From: Rhizobiales bacterium CCH10-E5 | GTDB taxonomy: Bacteria; Pseudomonadota; Alphaproteobacteria; Rhizobiales; Beijerinckiaceae | Length of the DNA: 64,000 nucleotides | Reading direction: 5' to 3' | Assembly: GCA_001556125.1 (NCBI GenBank) | Contig: LSIG01000008.1 | Span: forward strand, 1 to 64,000 | Shown: in pieces, positions 32,091 through 41,195 of the stretch | Position numbering within the stretch: the stretch's first letter is position 1 | Layout of the letters: each line of letters opens with the position of its first letter | Translations under genes and position numbers: made by a program | Notes under the pieces: generated by a model | What the model saw: the letters and a program-made list of their open reading frames with translations, nothing else | What the model was told of the DNA's origin: nothing | Databases searched by the model: none

Positions 32091-34058
32091 GTGGCGTTGC
32101 AGGAAGCGCGGGCCGAACAAGAAACGACAGAATCAATGGGCAGCGCCCTCGGTCCATCCACGCGAACGGGTTTCGAGACCCCGCTCCTCGTCGCCGCCGC
32201 CGCGCTCCTGGCCGGCGGCGCGGCCGGGGGTCTCGGTTATCAGGCTGCCCTCGGCCATCTCGACGCCGTTTCGCTGATCGGGCTCGGCGTTGCTGGGCTC
32301 GGCGCTATCGTTGCGTCCAGCTGGGCCGTTTCCCGTCGCATCCACCATCCGATCCGGAGCTTGCGCGAGGCCGTTCTGCGCAGCGCCGCCGGTGAAAACG
32401 TTCCAGCTCCCTATCTCGACCGAGCCGACGCGATCGGCGATCTCGCCCGCGGGCTGCAGGCGCTTCAGGATGCGGGAGATGAATCTGCCCGTCTGCGCGC
32501 CGCGCTCGACGGCTGCCGCACCAGCATGATGGTTTGCGATGGCGAAGGCCGCGTCGTCTACGTCAACGCCGCGCTGTTGCGTTTCTTCGGCGAGGCGCAG
32601 GAGGATTTCCGCCTCGCCTTTCCGGGCTGTTCGGCGAAGGACATGCTCGGCCGCGTGATGGAGAGCGTGCAGGCGCGCGCGGGATTCCAGACCGGGACGC
32701 AGCCGCCGATCCGCTTCACGCTCGGGCGCCGCACGGTGTCGCTGTCGCTGACGCCGGTGAACCGGGCCGATGGGCGCCGCCTCGGCACCGCCGTCGAATG
32801 GGACGAGACAACCGATGAGCTGACCGCCGCTGCGGAAGTGGCCGAGATCGTTGCAGCGGCGGTTGAAGGCGATTTCTCGCGCCGGGTGCCGCTCGCGGGG
32901 AAGTCCGACGCCCTGCAGCGCATCGCAGAGGGCATGAACGAGATCAACGCCGTGGTCGAAAGCGCGGTCGGCGAGTTTGCCGCCGTCGTCAGCGGACTGG
33001 CGGAGGGCGATCTGACGCGGCGCATGAATGGCAGCTATCGCGGCCGTCTCGCCGATCTGAAGTCGGACCTCAACGCCGCGCTGGCGCATCTCGAGGAGAC
33101 GGTCGCCACGATCCAGGGGACGGCCGGCCATGTCGCCCGCGCGGCTGCCGAGATCGACAGCGGTGCCGGCGACCTCGCCGAGCGGACCGAGCAGACCGCC
33201 GCCAATCTCGAGGAAACCGCCGCCACCACCGAGCAGCTCGCCGCGTCGGTGAAGCACAGCGCCGGGCGCTCGCGCGAGGCGACCGACCTCGCCAACGAGG
33301 CGATGGGCGTCGCGCAGGACGGCAAGGACGTCGTGTCCCAGGCCGTGGGCGCGATCGAGCGGATCGAGAGCTCCTCGGAGCGGATCTCCGAGATCGTCTC
33401 GGTGATCGACGACATCGCCTTCCAGACCAATCTGCTGGCGCTCAACGCGGCTGTCGAGGCTGCCCGCGCGGGCGATGCCGGGCGCGGCTTCGCGGTGGTC
33501 GCCTCGGAGGTGCGGGCTCTCGCCCAGCGTTCGGGGCAGGCCGCCAAGGACATCAAAGGCCTCATCGTCAGCTCGAACGAACAGGTCGGGGAGGGCGTTC
33601 GTTTCGTGCGCTCGACCGGCGAGGCGCTGGAGCGGATCGTCACGGCGACCGGCAAGGTCTCGGCCACGATCGTCGAGATCTCGCAGGCCGCGGCCGAGCA
33701 GGCCCACGGCATCGAGGAGATGAGCCGCGCCGTCGCCCAGATGGACGAGACGACGCAGCAGAATTCGGCCTTGGCCGAGCAGAGCGCCACCTCCGCGACC
33801 GAGCTGATGAGCGAGATCGCGACGCTGCGGCGTCTGGTTTCGTTCTTCCGCGCGGACGGCGCGCCGGTGCCGCAGCCGGTGGCCGTCGCTGCACGGGCTC
33901 CGGTGGAGACGCCGCGGGCGGCGAGGCCGGCTGCGCCGGTTCGACCGGCCGCGAAAACACACGAAACGCGTCGGCAGGAGCCGGCGACGAAAACCTGGCA
34001 GGAGCCACGCCGGCGTGTCGCCGGCGGCGGACGCGCCGATGACTGGGCGGAGTTCTAA
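32091..34058 (+). CDS. Methyl-accepting chemotaxis protein (TM-HAMP-PAS-HAMP-signalling), CheR-docking tail
   Basis: A 655-residue chemoreceptor. Two hydrophobic helices at about residues 30-52 and 58-80 are separated by only a few residues, so there is no real periplasmic sensor. A HAMP region follows, then a PAS-like domain (about 135-245, [20 protein letters not shown]), further HAMP segments ([22 protein letters not shown]), then the signalling hairpin with [15 protein letters not shown] and [18 protein letters not shown]. The C-terminus ends DWAEF, matching the xWxxF pentapeptide that tethers CheR, encoded next. The start is uncertain: GTG at 32091 touches its own GAGGAG, whereas an in-frame TTG at 32097 is spaced properly. 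Confidence 0.92.
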   Translation: MALQEARAEQETTESMGSALGPSTRTGFETPLLVAAAALLAGGAAGGLGYQAALGHLDAVSLIGLGVAGLGAIVASSWAVSRRIHHPIRSLREAVLRSAAGENVPAPYLDRADAIGDLARGLQALQDAGDESARLRAALDGCRTSMMVCDGEGRVVYVNAALLRFFGEAQEDFRLAFPGCSAKDMLGRVMESVQARAGFQTGTQPPIRFTLGRRTVSLSLTPVNRADGRRLGTAVEWDETTDELTAAAEVAEIVAAAVEGDFSRRVPLAGKSDALQRIAEGMNEINAVVESAVGEFAAVVSGLAEGDLTRRMNGSYRGRLADLKSDLNAALAHLEETVATIQGTAGHVARAAAEIDSGAGDLAERTEQTAANLEETAATTEQLAASVKHSAGRSREATDLANEAMGVAQDGKDVVSQAVGAIERIESSSERISEIVSVIDDIAFQTNLLALNAAVEAARAGDAGRGFAVVASEVRALAQRSGQAAKDIKGLIVSSNEQVGEGVRFVRSTGEALERIVTATGKVSATIVEISQAAAEQAHGIEEMSRAVAQMDETTQQNSALAEQSATSATELMSEIATLRRLVSFFRADGAPVPQPVAVAARAPVETPRAARPAAPVRPAAKTHETRRQEPATKTWQEPRRRVAGGGRADDWAEF

Positions 34059-34063
34059 GTTCC

Positions 34064-34927
34064 ATGTCGAGATCCAGTACCGCGCTGGCCCAACCGCAAC
34101 TGACCGACGTCACGCTGACGCGCGACGACATGGGCTTCATCTCCAAGCTCGTCTACGAGCATGCGGGCATCGTCATCCGCGAGCACAAGGAGGCGATGAC
34201 GCGCGGCCGCCTCGCCCGGCGCGTCAAGGCGCTCGGCCTGCACTCCGTCGCGGAGTACTGCGCCTATCTCAAGACCCCGCAGGCGGCGGACGAAATCCCC
34301 GAACTGATCAACGCGGTCACGACCAACCACACCTCGTTCTTCCGCGAGCGGCACCATTTCGACCATCTGCGCAAGGATGTGCTGCCGCGGCTGGTGCAGG
34401 AGCGCTGCGGACGTCGGGGCCGCATCCGGATCTGGTGCTCGGCGGCGTCCTCCGGCGAGGAGCCCTACAGCATCGCCGCGGTCTCGCGCGACGTGCTCGG
34501 CAACCGCAGCGATGTCGACTTCAAGATCCTGGCGACTGACATCGACACCGACATCCTGGCCAAGGCCGAGGCCGCGGTCTATTCGCCGGACCAGTTCGAC
34601 CGGCTGCCCTCCGATGTGAAGCCGCTGCTCAAGCTGGAGAACTCCAGCCGCGGCGAGGCGCGCATCAGCGAGGATCTGCGCCGGATGATCGCGTTCAAGC
34701 GGCTGAACCTGATCGAACGCTGGCCGATGAGCGGCCCCTTCGACGTGATCTTCTGCCGGAACGTCTTCATTTATTTCGACACGCAGACCAAGGCCTCCAT
34801 CCTCGATCGCTTCGTCACGCTGCTCGCGCCGGGCGGGTTTCTCTATCTCGGCCATTCCGAATCGCTGCCCCAGCCCCACCCTCAACTCCGGCTGATCGGC
34901 CGCACGATCTATGAGAGACTGCCATGA
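34064..34927 (+). CDS. cheR: Chemoreceptor glutamate methyltransferase CheR
   Basis: A 287-residue SAM-dependent methyltransferase that methylates receptor glutamates. The N-terminal helical domain contains ANHT-like NHTSFFRE (residues 88-95) and the SAM-binding CSAASSGEEPYS (125-136). The later FDVIFCRNVFIYFD segment is also a family mark. It starts five bases after the receptor gene, and its stop overlaps the cheD start (ATGA). A beta-subdomain that could hold the receptor's DWAEF tail is expected in the central part. Confidence 0.95.
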   Translation: MSRSSTALAQPQLTDVTLTRDDMGFISKLVYEHAGIVIREHKEAMTRGRLARRVKALGLHSVAEYCAYLKTPQAADEIPELINAVTTNHTSFFRERHHFDHLRKDVLPRLVQERCGRRGRIRIWCSAASSGEEPYSIAAVSRDVLGNRSDVDFKILATDIDTDILAKAEAAVYSPDQFDRLPSDVKPLLKLENSSRGEARISEDLRRMIAFKRLNLIERWPMSGPFDVIFCRNVFIYFDTQTKASILDRFVTLLAPGGFLYLGHSESLPQPHPQLRLIGRTIYERLP

Positions 34928-35517
34928 GCGTCGCGCGTTCCTCCCGCCGCTATTTCGATCCGCGCTTCGAGGCGACCATCATCACGGTCGCGCCGGGCGA
35001 GCATGAAATCACCGCCGCCAAGGACGAGATCGTGGCGACGGTGCTGGGTTCCTGCGTCTCCGTCTGCATGCGCGATCCGCAGGCCGGGGTCGGCGGCCTC
35101 AACCACTTCCTGCTGCCGAAGAACAACGGCGCCTCCGACGCCAGCGCCGGCGAGCGCTATGGCGACACGGCGATGGAGGTGCTGATCAATGGGCTGTTGA
35201 AGCGTGGCGCGAGGCGCGGCAATCTGGAGGCCAAGGTCTTCGGCGGCGCGCGCGTTCTCTCCGGAGCGACGATGCTGGCGATCGGCGACGGCAACATCGC
35301 CTTCGTGACCGAATTCCTCAATCGCGAGGGCATCCCGGTCGTCTCGAAGGATGTCGGCGGGACGCGCTCGCGGCGCATCCACTACCAGCCCTCGACGGGG
35401 CGGGCCTGGGTCCAGCACGTCCAGTCGACGGCGCGTGATCCCGAGCACCAGCAGGAAGTCGCGTATCTCAACCGGCTCAAGACGCAGCCCGTGGCGGGTG
35501 AAGTGGAGGTCTGGTGA
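34924..35517 (+). CDS. cheD: Chemoreceptor glutamine deamidase CheD
   Basis: A 197-residue CheD. The catalytic Cys44 (VLGSCVSVCMRD) and His61 (GGLNHFLLP) are in place. CheD converts specific receptor glutamines to glutamate, making new methylation sites. Start and stop overlap cheR and cheB respectively, so the three adaptation enzymes are translationally coupled. It is longer than the Thermotoga enzyme at its C-terminus, as in other alphaproteobacteria. Confidence 0.95.
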   Translation: MSVARSSRRYFDPRFEATIITVAPGEHEITAAKDEIVATVLGSCVSVCMRDPQAGVGGLNHFLLPKNNGASDASAGERYGDTAMEVLINGLLKRGARRGNLEAKVFGGARVLSGATMLAIGDGNIAFVTEFLNREGIPVVSKDVGGTRSRRIHYQPSTGRAWVQHVQSTARDPEHQQEVAYLNRLKTQPVAGEVEVW

Positions 35518-36608
35518 TGACGGGCATGACCCCTTCCGCCGGCAGTCCGGTCAAGGTTCTGGTCGTGGACGATTCCGTCCTGATGCAGAAGCTGATGACG
35601 CAGATCATCGACGGCGCGCCCGGCTTCAAGGTGATCGGCATCGCCGGCAGTGCCGAAGAGGGCTGGGACAAGATCCAGGAGCTTCGTCCGGACGTCGTGA
35701 CGCTCGATCTCGAGCTGCCCGGCCGGCACGGCCTCAAGCTGCTGGCGCGCGTCCTCAAGCAGGACCCTCTGCCCGTGCTGATCGTCTCGGCGTTCGGCGG
35801 GCCCGGCGCCGACAACACGATTCAGGCGCTCGAACTCGGCGCAATAGACTTCATCGAGAAGCCGGACGGCACGACGTACACGCTCGAAGGCTTCATGAAG
35901 CATCTGGTGGGCGCGCTTCAGCGCGCCTCGGCCAGCCGCCGCATGTTCGCCTCGCGGCGCGAGAGCGCGCCCGCCCGGGTGGCGGCGCCGCGCGAGCCGG
36001 TAAGGGCAGGGGGCAAGGCCTCCTTCATCGCCATCGGCGCCTCGACCGGGGGCGTGCCGGCGGTGCAGGTGGTGATGCGCGATCTTGCGCATCTGCGTCT
36101 GCCAATCGCGGTCGTCCAGCACATGCCTCCGGGCTATACGGCGAAGTTCGCCGCGCGCCTGGCCACGGCCACGGGGCTCGACGTGCGCGAAGCGAGCGAC
36201 GGGGACCGGCTGAAGCCCGGCATGGCGGTGGTCGCGCCCGGCGGGCCGCGCCATCTCGAGATCGAGGAGCGGCGCGGCGAGTTCGTCTGCGCCCTGCGCG
36301 AGGGGCCGCTGGTCAGCGGGCATTCGCCCTCGGTCGACGTGATGTTCCACTCGGTCGCGCGCAGCATCGGCCAGCATGCGATTGGCATCCTGCTGACGGG
36401 CATGGGCCGAGACGGCGCTGATGGTTTGTTAGCCATGCGCAAATCGGGCGCGGAGACGTTAATCCAAAGTGGGGAAACCTGTGTGGTAAACGGGATGCCG
36501 AAAGCGGCGTTCGAGATCGGTGCCGCCGACCGGGTTGTGGCCCTCGACCAGATCGGGGCCGCGGTGAGCAACCTGCTCGGCGAGCGGTCGCATCTGCGGT
36601 CCGCATAA
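35514..36608 (+). CDS. cheB: Chemotaxis methylesterase response regulator CheB
   Basis: A 364-residue two-domain protein. The receiver (about 13-130) has DD19-20 and phospho-acceptor Asp65 (VTLDLELPG). The linker leads to a methylesterase with Ser177 (IGASTGG), His203 (VVQHMPP) and Asp300 (TGMGRDGA). CheA-phosphorylated CheB removes receptor methyl groups and gives adaptation. Its start overlaps the cheD stop; a second ATG at 35517 is possible. Confidence 0.95.
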   Translation: MMTGMTPSAGSPVKVLVVDDSVLMQKLMTQIIDGAPGFKVIGIAGSAEEGWDKIQELRPDVVTLDLELPGRHGLKLLARVLKQDPLPVLIVSAFGGPGADNTIQALELGAIDFIEKPDGTTYTLEGFMKHLVGALQRASASRRMFASRRESAPARVAAPREPVRAGGKASFIAIGASTGGVPAVQVVMRDLAHLRLPIAVVQHMPPGYTAKFAARLATATGLDVREASDGDRLKPGMAVVAPGGPRHLEIEERRGEFVCALREGPLVSGHSPSVDVMFHSVARSIGQHAIGILLTGMGRDGADGLLAMRKSGAETLIQSGETCVVNGMPKAAFEIGAADRVVALDQIGAAVSNLLGERSHLRSA

Positions 36609-36618
36609 GGAGATCGTG

Positions 36619-37008
36619 ATGAAGGCGAGAAGCGAGTACAGGATCCTCGTGGTCGACGACCAGAAGAGCATGCGCGGCCTCGCGACGTACTTCCTGAAGC
36701 AGATCGAGTTTCAGGACATCGACGAGGCCGAGAACGCGCGCGAAGCGCTGATGAAGATGCAGACGAAGCGCTATGATCTGCTTCTGCTCGACTGGAACAT
36801 GGACGGCATGAGCGGCATCGATCTGCTGCGCGCCATCCGCTCCGTGCCGGAGCTGAACCAGATCAAGATCATCATGGCGACCTCGGAGCGTTCGGTCGAC
36901 AAGATGGACGAGGCGACCTCGAACGGCGCCGACCACTATGTCGTGAAGCCCTATGAGCTGCGCGACCTCGAGGTCCGCGTGAAGAAGGTGCTGTCACTGA
37001 GCAACTAA
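36619..37008 (+). CDS. cheY: CheY-like response regulator, second copy
   Basis: A 129-residue receiver with Asp13/Asp14 (LVVDDQKSMRG), phospho-acceptor Asp58 (LLLDWNMDGMSG), Thr88 (IIMATSE) and Lys110 (YVVKPYE). DQKSMRG and the WNMDGM context resemble motor-binding CheY proteins more than the first copy does, so this may be the output regulator and the copy at 28892 the sink, by analogy with other alphaproteobacteria. AAGGAG lies six bases before the ATG at 36619; a GTG at 36616 is less well placed. A terminator follows. Confidence 0.93.
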   Translation: MKARSEYRILVVDDQKSMRGLATYFLKQIEFQDIDEAENAREALMKMQTKRYDLLLLDWNMDGMSGIDLLRAIRSVPELNQIKIIMATSERSVDKMDEATSNGADHYVVKPYELRDLEVRVKKVLSLSN

Positions 37009-37063
37009 GCGGCGTCGGTGGGTTCTCCCGGCTCCCTCCGCGCGTCTGCGAACGAGACGAAAC

Positions 37064-37101
37064 GTGCCCCGGGCCGAAAGGCCGCGGGGCACATCCGTTT
37101 T
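37064..37101 (+). terminator. Rho-independent terminator of the chemotaxis operon
   Basis: GTGCCCCGGGCC (37064-37075) folds over a GAAA loop onto GGCC-G-CGGGGCAC (37080-37092) with one bulged G, and TTTT follows at 37098-37101. It lies 56 bases after the last che gene. Confidence 0.85.
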
Positions 37102-37178
37102 GGATCGGGCAACGTATAGGGCATGATCTGCAACGCCGGGTGGTGGAACGCCGCCCGCCAGCCAGGAGGGATCATGTC

Positions 37179-37748
37179 ATGACCTTGCGGCGTCGAGAGG
37201 TTCTGGGATGGCTGGCCGGGGCCTGCGCCCTGCCGGCAACGGCGGGCGGCGCGGCGGCGCAGACGGCAGCCACGGCCTCCTCCTTCACCTTCACGCGCGC
37301 CGGCGGCGGCCGGATGCCGCTGGCGGATTACCGTGGCCGACCGGTGCTGATCGTCAACACCGCGACGAATTGCGGCTTCGCCGGGCAGTTCGCCTCGCTG
37401 GAACAGCTCTGGCAGCGCTATCGCGCCCGCGGCCTGATGCTGATCGCCGTGCCGAGCAATGATTTCGGCGGGCAGGAGCCGCTGGAGGGCGCCGCCATCG
37501 CCGAGGCTGCCCGCCAGACCCACGGGGCGACCTATGCCTTCGCCGAGAAGAGCGTGGTGAGGGGCCCTGAGGCGCACCCCTTCTATCGCTGGGCCGCGGC
37601 CCAGCGCCCGAGCGAGACGCCGCGCTGGAACTTCCACAAATATCTCGTCGGCCGCTCCGGCGAGCTGCTCGGCGGCTACTCCTCGATCACCGATCCGATC
37701 GGGCCGCAGCTGGTGCGGGCGATCGGCCAGGAGCTCCAGGCAGGCTGA
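37179..37748 (+). CDS. Glutathione-peroxidase-family protein with Tat signal
   Basis: A 189-residue thiol peroxidase of the GPx family with Cys65 (NTATNCGF), Gln99 (NDFGGQEP) and Trp150-Asn151 (RWNFHKYL), the standard catalytic tetrad with cysteine in place of selenocysteine. The N-terminus RRREVLGWLAGACALP is a twin-arginine signal, so the protein is likely periplasmic. AGGAGG lies nine bases before the ATG. With the Tat-exported superoxide dismutase at 25464, it would give the periplasm a superoxide-to-water route, although its electron donor there is unknown. Confidence 0.9.
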   Translation: MTLRRREVLGWLAGACALPATAGGAAAQTAATASSFTFTRAGGGRMPLADYRGRPVLIVNTATNCGFAGQFASLEQLWQRYRARGLMLIAVPSNDFGGQEPLEGAAIAEAARQTHGATYAFAEKSVVRGPEAHPFYRWAAAQRPSETPRWNFHKYLVGRSGELLGGYSSITDPIGPQLVRAIGQELQAG

Positions 37749-37851
37749 CGACGCAGGCGTGGCGAGCGCGGCGGACATGGGCGCGGGATAGGCGGCTGGC
37801 ACCGATTTCGCTAAGCCGCGTCGTCGCCCCCGCCTGCCGCCGAGGTTTTCC

Positions 37852-38781
37852 ATGTCCCGCATCGTGACCGTCGCCGCCGCCCAGCTCGGGCCGATCCAGA
37901 AGGCCGAGACGCGGGAGCAGGTGGTCGCGCGCATGCTCGCGCTGATGGACGACGCGAAGGCGAAGGGCGCGAACCTCATCGTCTATCCGGAACTCGCGCT
38001 GACGACCTTCTTCCCGCGCTGGTACCATGAGGATCGCGCCGAGGCCGATGCCTGGTTCGAGGCGGCCATGCCCAATCCCGCGGTTCAGCCGCTGTTCGAC
38101 CGGGCCCGCGCGCATGGCATGGGCATGAGCTTCGGCTATGCCGAGCTGACGCCCGAAGGACGGCATTTCAACAGCTCGATCCTGGTCGACAAGAGCGGCA
38201 CCATCGTCGGCAAGTACCGCAAGATCCATCTGCCGGGCCATGTCGAGTACGATCCGACGCGGGCGCATCAGCATCTCGAGAAGCGCTATTTCGAGCCCGG
38301 CGATCTCGGCTTCCCGGTCTGGCGGACTATGGGCGGACTGATGGGCATGTGCATCTGCAACGACCGGCGCTGGCCCGAGACCTATCGCGTGATGGGGCTG
38401 CAGGGCGTCGAGATGATCGTCCTCGGCTTCAACACGCCCTCGGTCAACGGCCACAAGGCGAAGGAGGGGATGGCGCAGCGCCTGTTCCACCATCGCCTGT
38501 CGGTGCAGGCGGGCGCCTACCAGAATTCCTGCTGGGTCGTGGCGGTCGCCAAGGCCGGCAGCGAGGACGGCCACCATCTGATGGGGGGCACGCTGATCGT
38601 GAACCCCGACGGCGAGATCGTCGCCGAGCTGGAAGGCGAGGCCGACGGGGTGATCGTCCACGCCTGCGATCTCGACGACACCCGCTTCGGCAAGCAGACG
38701 ATCTTCGACTTCAAGATGCACCGGCGGATCGAGCATTACGGGCCGATCACCGGCCAGGTCGGCGTGGTCGAGCCGGAGTGA
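37852..38781 (+). CDS. N-carbamoyl-D-amino-acid hydrolase (nitrilase superfamily)
   Basis: A 309-residue nitrilase-superfamily amidohydrolase. The triad is Glu47 (VYPELALTTFFPRW), Lys124 (YRKIHLPGH) and Cys169 (CICNDRRWPE). The strings ELALTTFFPRW, HLEKRYFEPGDLGFPV and NDRRWPETYRVMGL are close to the Agrobacterium DCase, which releases D-amino acid, CO2 and ammonia from N-carbamoyl-D-amino acids. It would complete hydantoin breakdown begun by a hydantoinase, and a HyuAB pair lies about 28 kb away in this window. GAGG precedes the ATG. A flavin-reductase-like gene follows four bases later. Confidence 0.92.
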   Translation: MSRIVTVAAAQLGPIQKAETREQVVARMLALMDDAKAKGANLIVYPELALTTFFPRWYHEDRAEADAWFEAAMPNPAVQPLFDRARAHGMGMSFGYAELTPEGRHFNSSILVDKSGTIVGKYRKIHLPGHVEYDPTRAHQHLEKRYFEPGDLGFPVWRTMGGLMGMCICNDRRWPETYRVMGLQGVEMIVLGFNTPSVNGHKAKEGMAQRLFHHRLSVQAGAYQNSCWVVAVAKAGSEDGHHLMGGTLIVNPDGEIVAELEGEADGVIVHACDLDDTRFGKQTIFDFKMHRRIEHYGPITGQVGVVEPE

Positions 38782-38785
38782 ACCG

Positions 38786-39427
38786 ATGAGCGCCTTCACC
38801 GTCGCCTTTTCCGAACTCGCCCCGCGCGATCGCTACAAGCTGCTCTGCGCCAGCGTGACCCCGCGCCCGATCGCGCTCGTCACCAGCCTGTCGCCGGACG
38901 GCGTGGTGAATGCCGCCCCCTTCAGCTTCTTCAACGTCTTCTCCGAGGACCCGGCGCTGATCGTGCTCGGGCTGCAGCACCGGCCGGGCAACAATCCGAA
39001 AGACACGACCCGCAACATCGCCGGGGCGGGGGAATTCGTCGTCAACCTCGTCGATGAGGGGATGGCCGAGGCGATGAACATCTGCGCGGTCGATTTCCCG
39101 CCCGAGATCAGCGAGATCGACGCGGCGGGGTTATCGCTGAAGCCCGGCGTCTCGGTCGGCGTGCCGCATATCGCGGAGGCGCCCTTCGCGCTCGAATGCC
39201 GCAAGACGATGTCGCTGGTCTTCTCGCCGACGCGCGAGATGCTGATCGGCGAGGTCGTCCGCATCCATGCCCGCGAGGGCCTCGTCGATCCCGCGACGCT
39301 GCGCGTCAGCCTGGACGATTACAAGCCGGTCGGGCGGATGTTCGGCGATGGCTATGCGCGCCAAAACGACCGTTTCGACCTGACGCGTGGCACCTATGCG
39401 GAGTGGCTGGCGCAGCGCCAGGGCTGA
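38786..39427 (+). CDS. Flavin-reductase-like FMN-binding split-barrel protein
   Basis: A 213-residue protein of the flavin reductase-like group (PF01613 type): SVTPRPIALVTSLSPDGVVNAAPFSFF read in part as the split-barrel FMN-binding strand pair, then NIAGAGEFVVNLVDEGMAEAMN. Such proteins bind FMN and may reduce it or act as small reductases. The gene begins four bases after the carbamoylase stop, whose last codons carry its GGAG site, so both are one operon. The function in the carbamoyl-amino-acid pathway is unknown. Confidence 0.85.
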   Translation: MSAFTVAFSELAPRDRYKLLCASVTPRPIALVTSLSPDGVVNAAPFSFFNVFSEDPALIVLGLQHRPGNNPKDTTRNIAGAGEFVVNLVDEGMAEAMNICAVDFPPEISEIDAAGLSLKPGVSVGVPHIAEAPFALECRKTMSLVFSPTREMLIGEVVRIHAREGLVDPATLRVSLDDYKPVGRMFGDGYARQNDRFDLTRGTYAEWLAQRQG

Positions 39428-39448
39428 GTCCGCCTTTGCGGAAGGCTG

Positions 39449-39994
39449 TCAGGCTTTCGGTTTCTGCCCCGGACGGAAGGCCACGATCACCGCCGGGTCG
39501 GTCTCCAGGTAGGGACCCTCGATCAGGTCGATGCAGTAGGGGATCGCCGGCATGACCGCATCGAGGCATTCCGCGATGGCGCGCGGACGGCCGGGGAGAT
39601 TGACGATCAGGCTGCGGCCGCGAATGCCGGCGGTCTGCCGCGAGAGGATCGCGGTCGGCACCTTGGCGAGACTGACCTGCCGCATCAATTCGCCGAAACC
39701 CGGCATCGGCTTCTCGACGACATCCTCGGTGGCCTCCGGCGTGACATCGCGCGGGGCAGGGCCGGTTCCCCCGGTGGTGACGATCAGGCAGCAGCCCTCG
39801 CTGTCCGCCAGCTCGATCAGGGTCTGCGCGATCAGGGCGCGGTCGTCGGGGATGACGCGGGCGACCGGCGTCCAGGGCGAGGTCAGCGCCTTCTCGAGAT
39901 AGGCCCTGATGGCGGGGCCACCCTCGTCTTCGTAGACCCCTGCCGAGGCGCGGTCCGAAACCGTGACGATACCGATCCTGATGCCGACGTCCAT
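39449..39994 (-). CDS. mogA: Molybdopterin adenylyltransferase MogA-like
   Basis: A 181-residue MoaB/MogA-fold protein that activates molybdopterin by adenylylation before molybdenum insertion. GIVTVSDRAS is at residues 8-17, TTGGTGPAPRD at 73-83, and LIVNLPGRPRAIAECLDAVMP near 135-155. GGAGG lies just upstream of the ATG at 39994; a longer frame to 40120 is not conserved-looking. It is convergent with the flavin-reductase-like gene, with only 21 bases between stops. Two MOSC proteins elsewhere in the window may also relate to molybdenum cofactor. Confidence 0.9.
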   Translation of the reverse strand: MDVGIRIGIVTVSDRASAGVYEDEGGPAIRAYLEKALTSPWTPVARVIPDDRALIAQTLIELADSEGCCLIVTTGGTGPAPRDVTPEATEDVVEKPMPGFGELMRQVSLAKVPTAILSRQTAGIRGRSLIVNLPGRPRAIAECLDAVMPAIPYCIDLIEGPYLETDPAVIVAFRPGQKPKA

Positions 39995-40043
39995 GTCCTG
40001 CCCTCCACTGCTGTCGGGCGCAGATGTGGCCGATCGCGATGCC

Positions 40044-41195
40044 TTACGCCACCGTTTTCGCCCGCTTCCGCTGCAGCTGAGTGCGAAGCGCGCGCAAGCC
40101 CTGGCGCAGGCGGGCCGCACCCTCCGGCAGGCCCGGCTCCGGCTCGCCCAGCCGGATCAGGGCATTGCCCATCTCCCGGCGCTCGCCCCAGACATAGGTG
40201 CCGGCATCGACCCCGTCGCCCGCACCGCTGTCGAAGACGGCGGGCGGCGTGCCGGCGAAATCCGCCTGCAACATCGCGATCGTCAGGGCCCGTCCGGGGG
40301 AATGGCGCGCCTGCGTCTCGTCATAGGCGATCTTCAGGAAATGCCGGGTGCCGGCACTCTCGATCAGAAGGCCCATCGCCAGCGGCTGCCCGTCGAGCAG
40401 CAGCATGTCGAGCTGGAGTGCGTCGGTGGCGGCGAATTGCGCGGCCAGGCTGTCGAAATAGGCCTGCGCCTGCGGCAGCCTCGCGATTGCCGTTCCGGCG
40501 GCGCCCTTCCAGCCCGCGGCCTCCAGCGCCAGAAACTGCGGCAGCGCCTCGCGCGCCTCCACGCCGCGCAGCCGTCGGAAGGTCAGCACGCCGTGTTTCC
40601 CGACAGCGCGGAACTGCTGCATTCGTTTCTTGTAGCTCTGGCCGAGAGCCCGGCGCAGATAGCGCTCGGCATCGTCGCCGGCTTGCGGCAGCATCATCGG
40701 GCGCTGCCAGCGCTCGCTGGTCGAGAGGCGGCTGCCCGTGACGCGGCAGGCCTCCTGCAAGGCCGCGAAGCCGAAGCCTTGCAGCGGCAGCAATGGCAGG
40801 GCCAGGGTCCGGGGCAGGTCGGTCGCCGCCAGGACATGCCGCAGCATCGCCTGCATGGCGTCCTCGCCATGGTCGGCGTCGAGGACGGGGAGGGAGGAAA
40901 CTTCGTAGAGCGGCAGCAGCGGTGCCGTCAGAGCGGGGGCAAAGCCGGTGCGCCAGTCGCGCTGGCGGCGCAGCGCCCAAAGGCCGGTCAGTCGCTCGGA
41001 GCCCAGCGCCTCGCTGAGCCATGCCGCGAGAATGACGATGCGGTCCTCCGGCACCACGACGCGCGCGGCTGCGATCGCCGCCGGCGACATATGCGGGTTG
41101 GGCTCGAGCGAGCGAGCAGCGAGTGCGGCGAAGGCCGCCGCATAGGCGGGGTAGTCGGCCGCGCCGATGCGCCTGACGACGATGCCGGAGGTCAC
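40044..41195 (-). CDS. FemAB/BioF2-type GNAT acetyltransferase-like protein
   Basis: A 383-residue protein with two GNAT-like halves. The central motif SYKKRMQQFRAVGKHG (about residue 185) and the C-terminal LAMGLLIESAGTRHFLKIAYDETQARHSPGRAL are typical of the acetyltransferase_6 (CelD/BioF2) family, in which the acyl donor binds near the conserved SPG. Targets in the family range from peptidoglycan precursors to exopolysaccharide and surface proteins. Its ATG overlaps the stop of the FlhB-like gene (ATGA, 41192-41195), tying it to two flagellar-export-like genes. Flagellin or envelope modification is a guess from that context. Confidence 0.8.
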   Translation of the reverse strand: MTSGIVVRRIGAADYPAYAAAFAALAARSLEPNPHMSPAAIAAARVVVPEDRIVILAAWLSEALGSERLTGLWALRRQRDWRTGFAPALTAPLLPLYEVSSLPVLDADHGEDAMQAMLRHVLAATDLPRTLALPLLPLQGFGFAALQEACRVTGSRLSTSERWQRPMMLPQAGDDAERYLRRALGQSYKKRMQQFRAVGKHGVLTFRRLRGVEAREALPQFLALEAAGWKGAAGTAIARLPQAQAYFDSLAAQFAATDALQLDMLLLDGQPLAMGLLIESAGTRHFLKIAYDETQARHSPGRALTIAMLQADFAGTPPAVFDSGAGDGVDAGTYVWGERREMGNALIRLGEPEPGLPEGAARLRQGLRALRTQLQRKRAKTVA

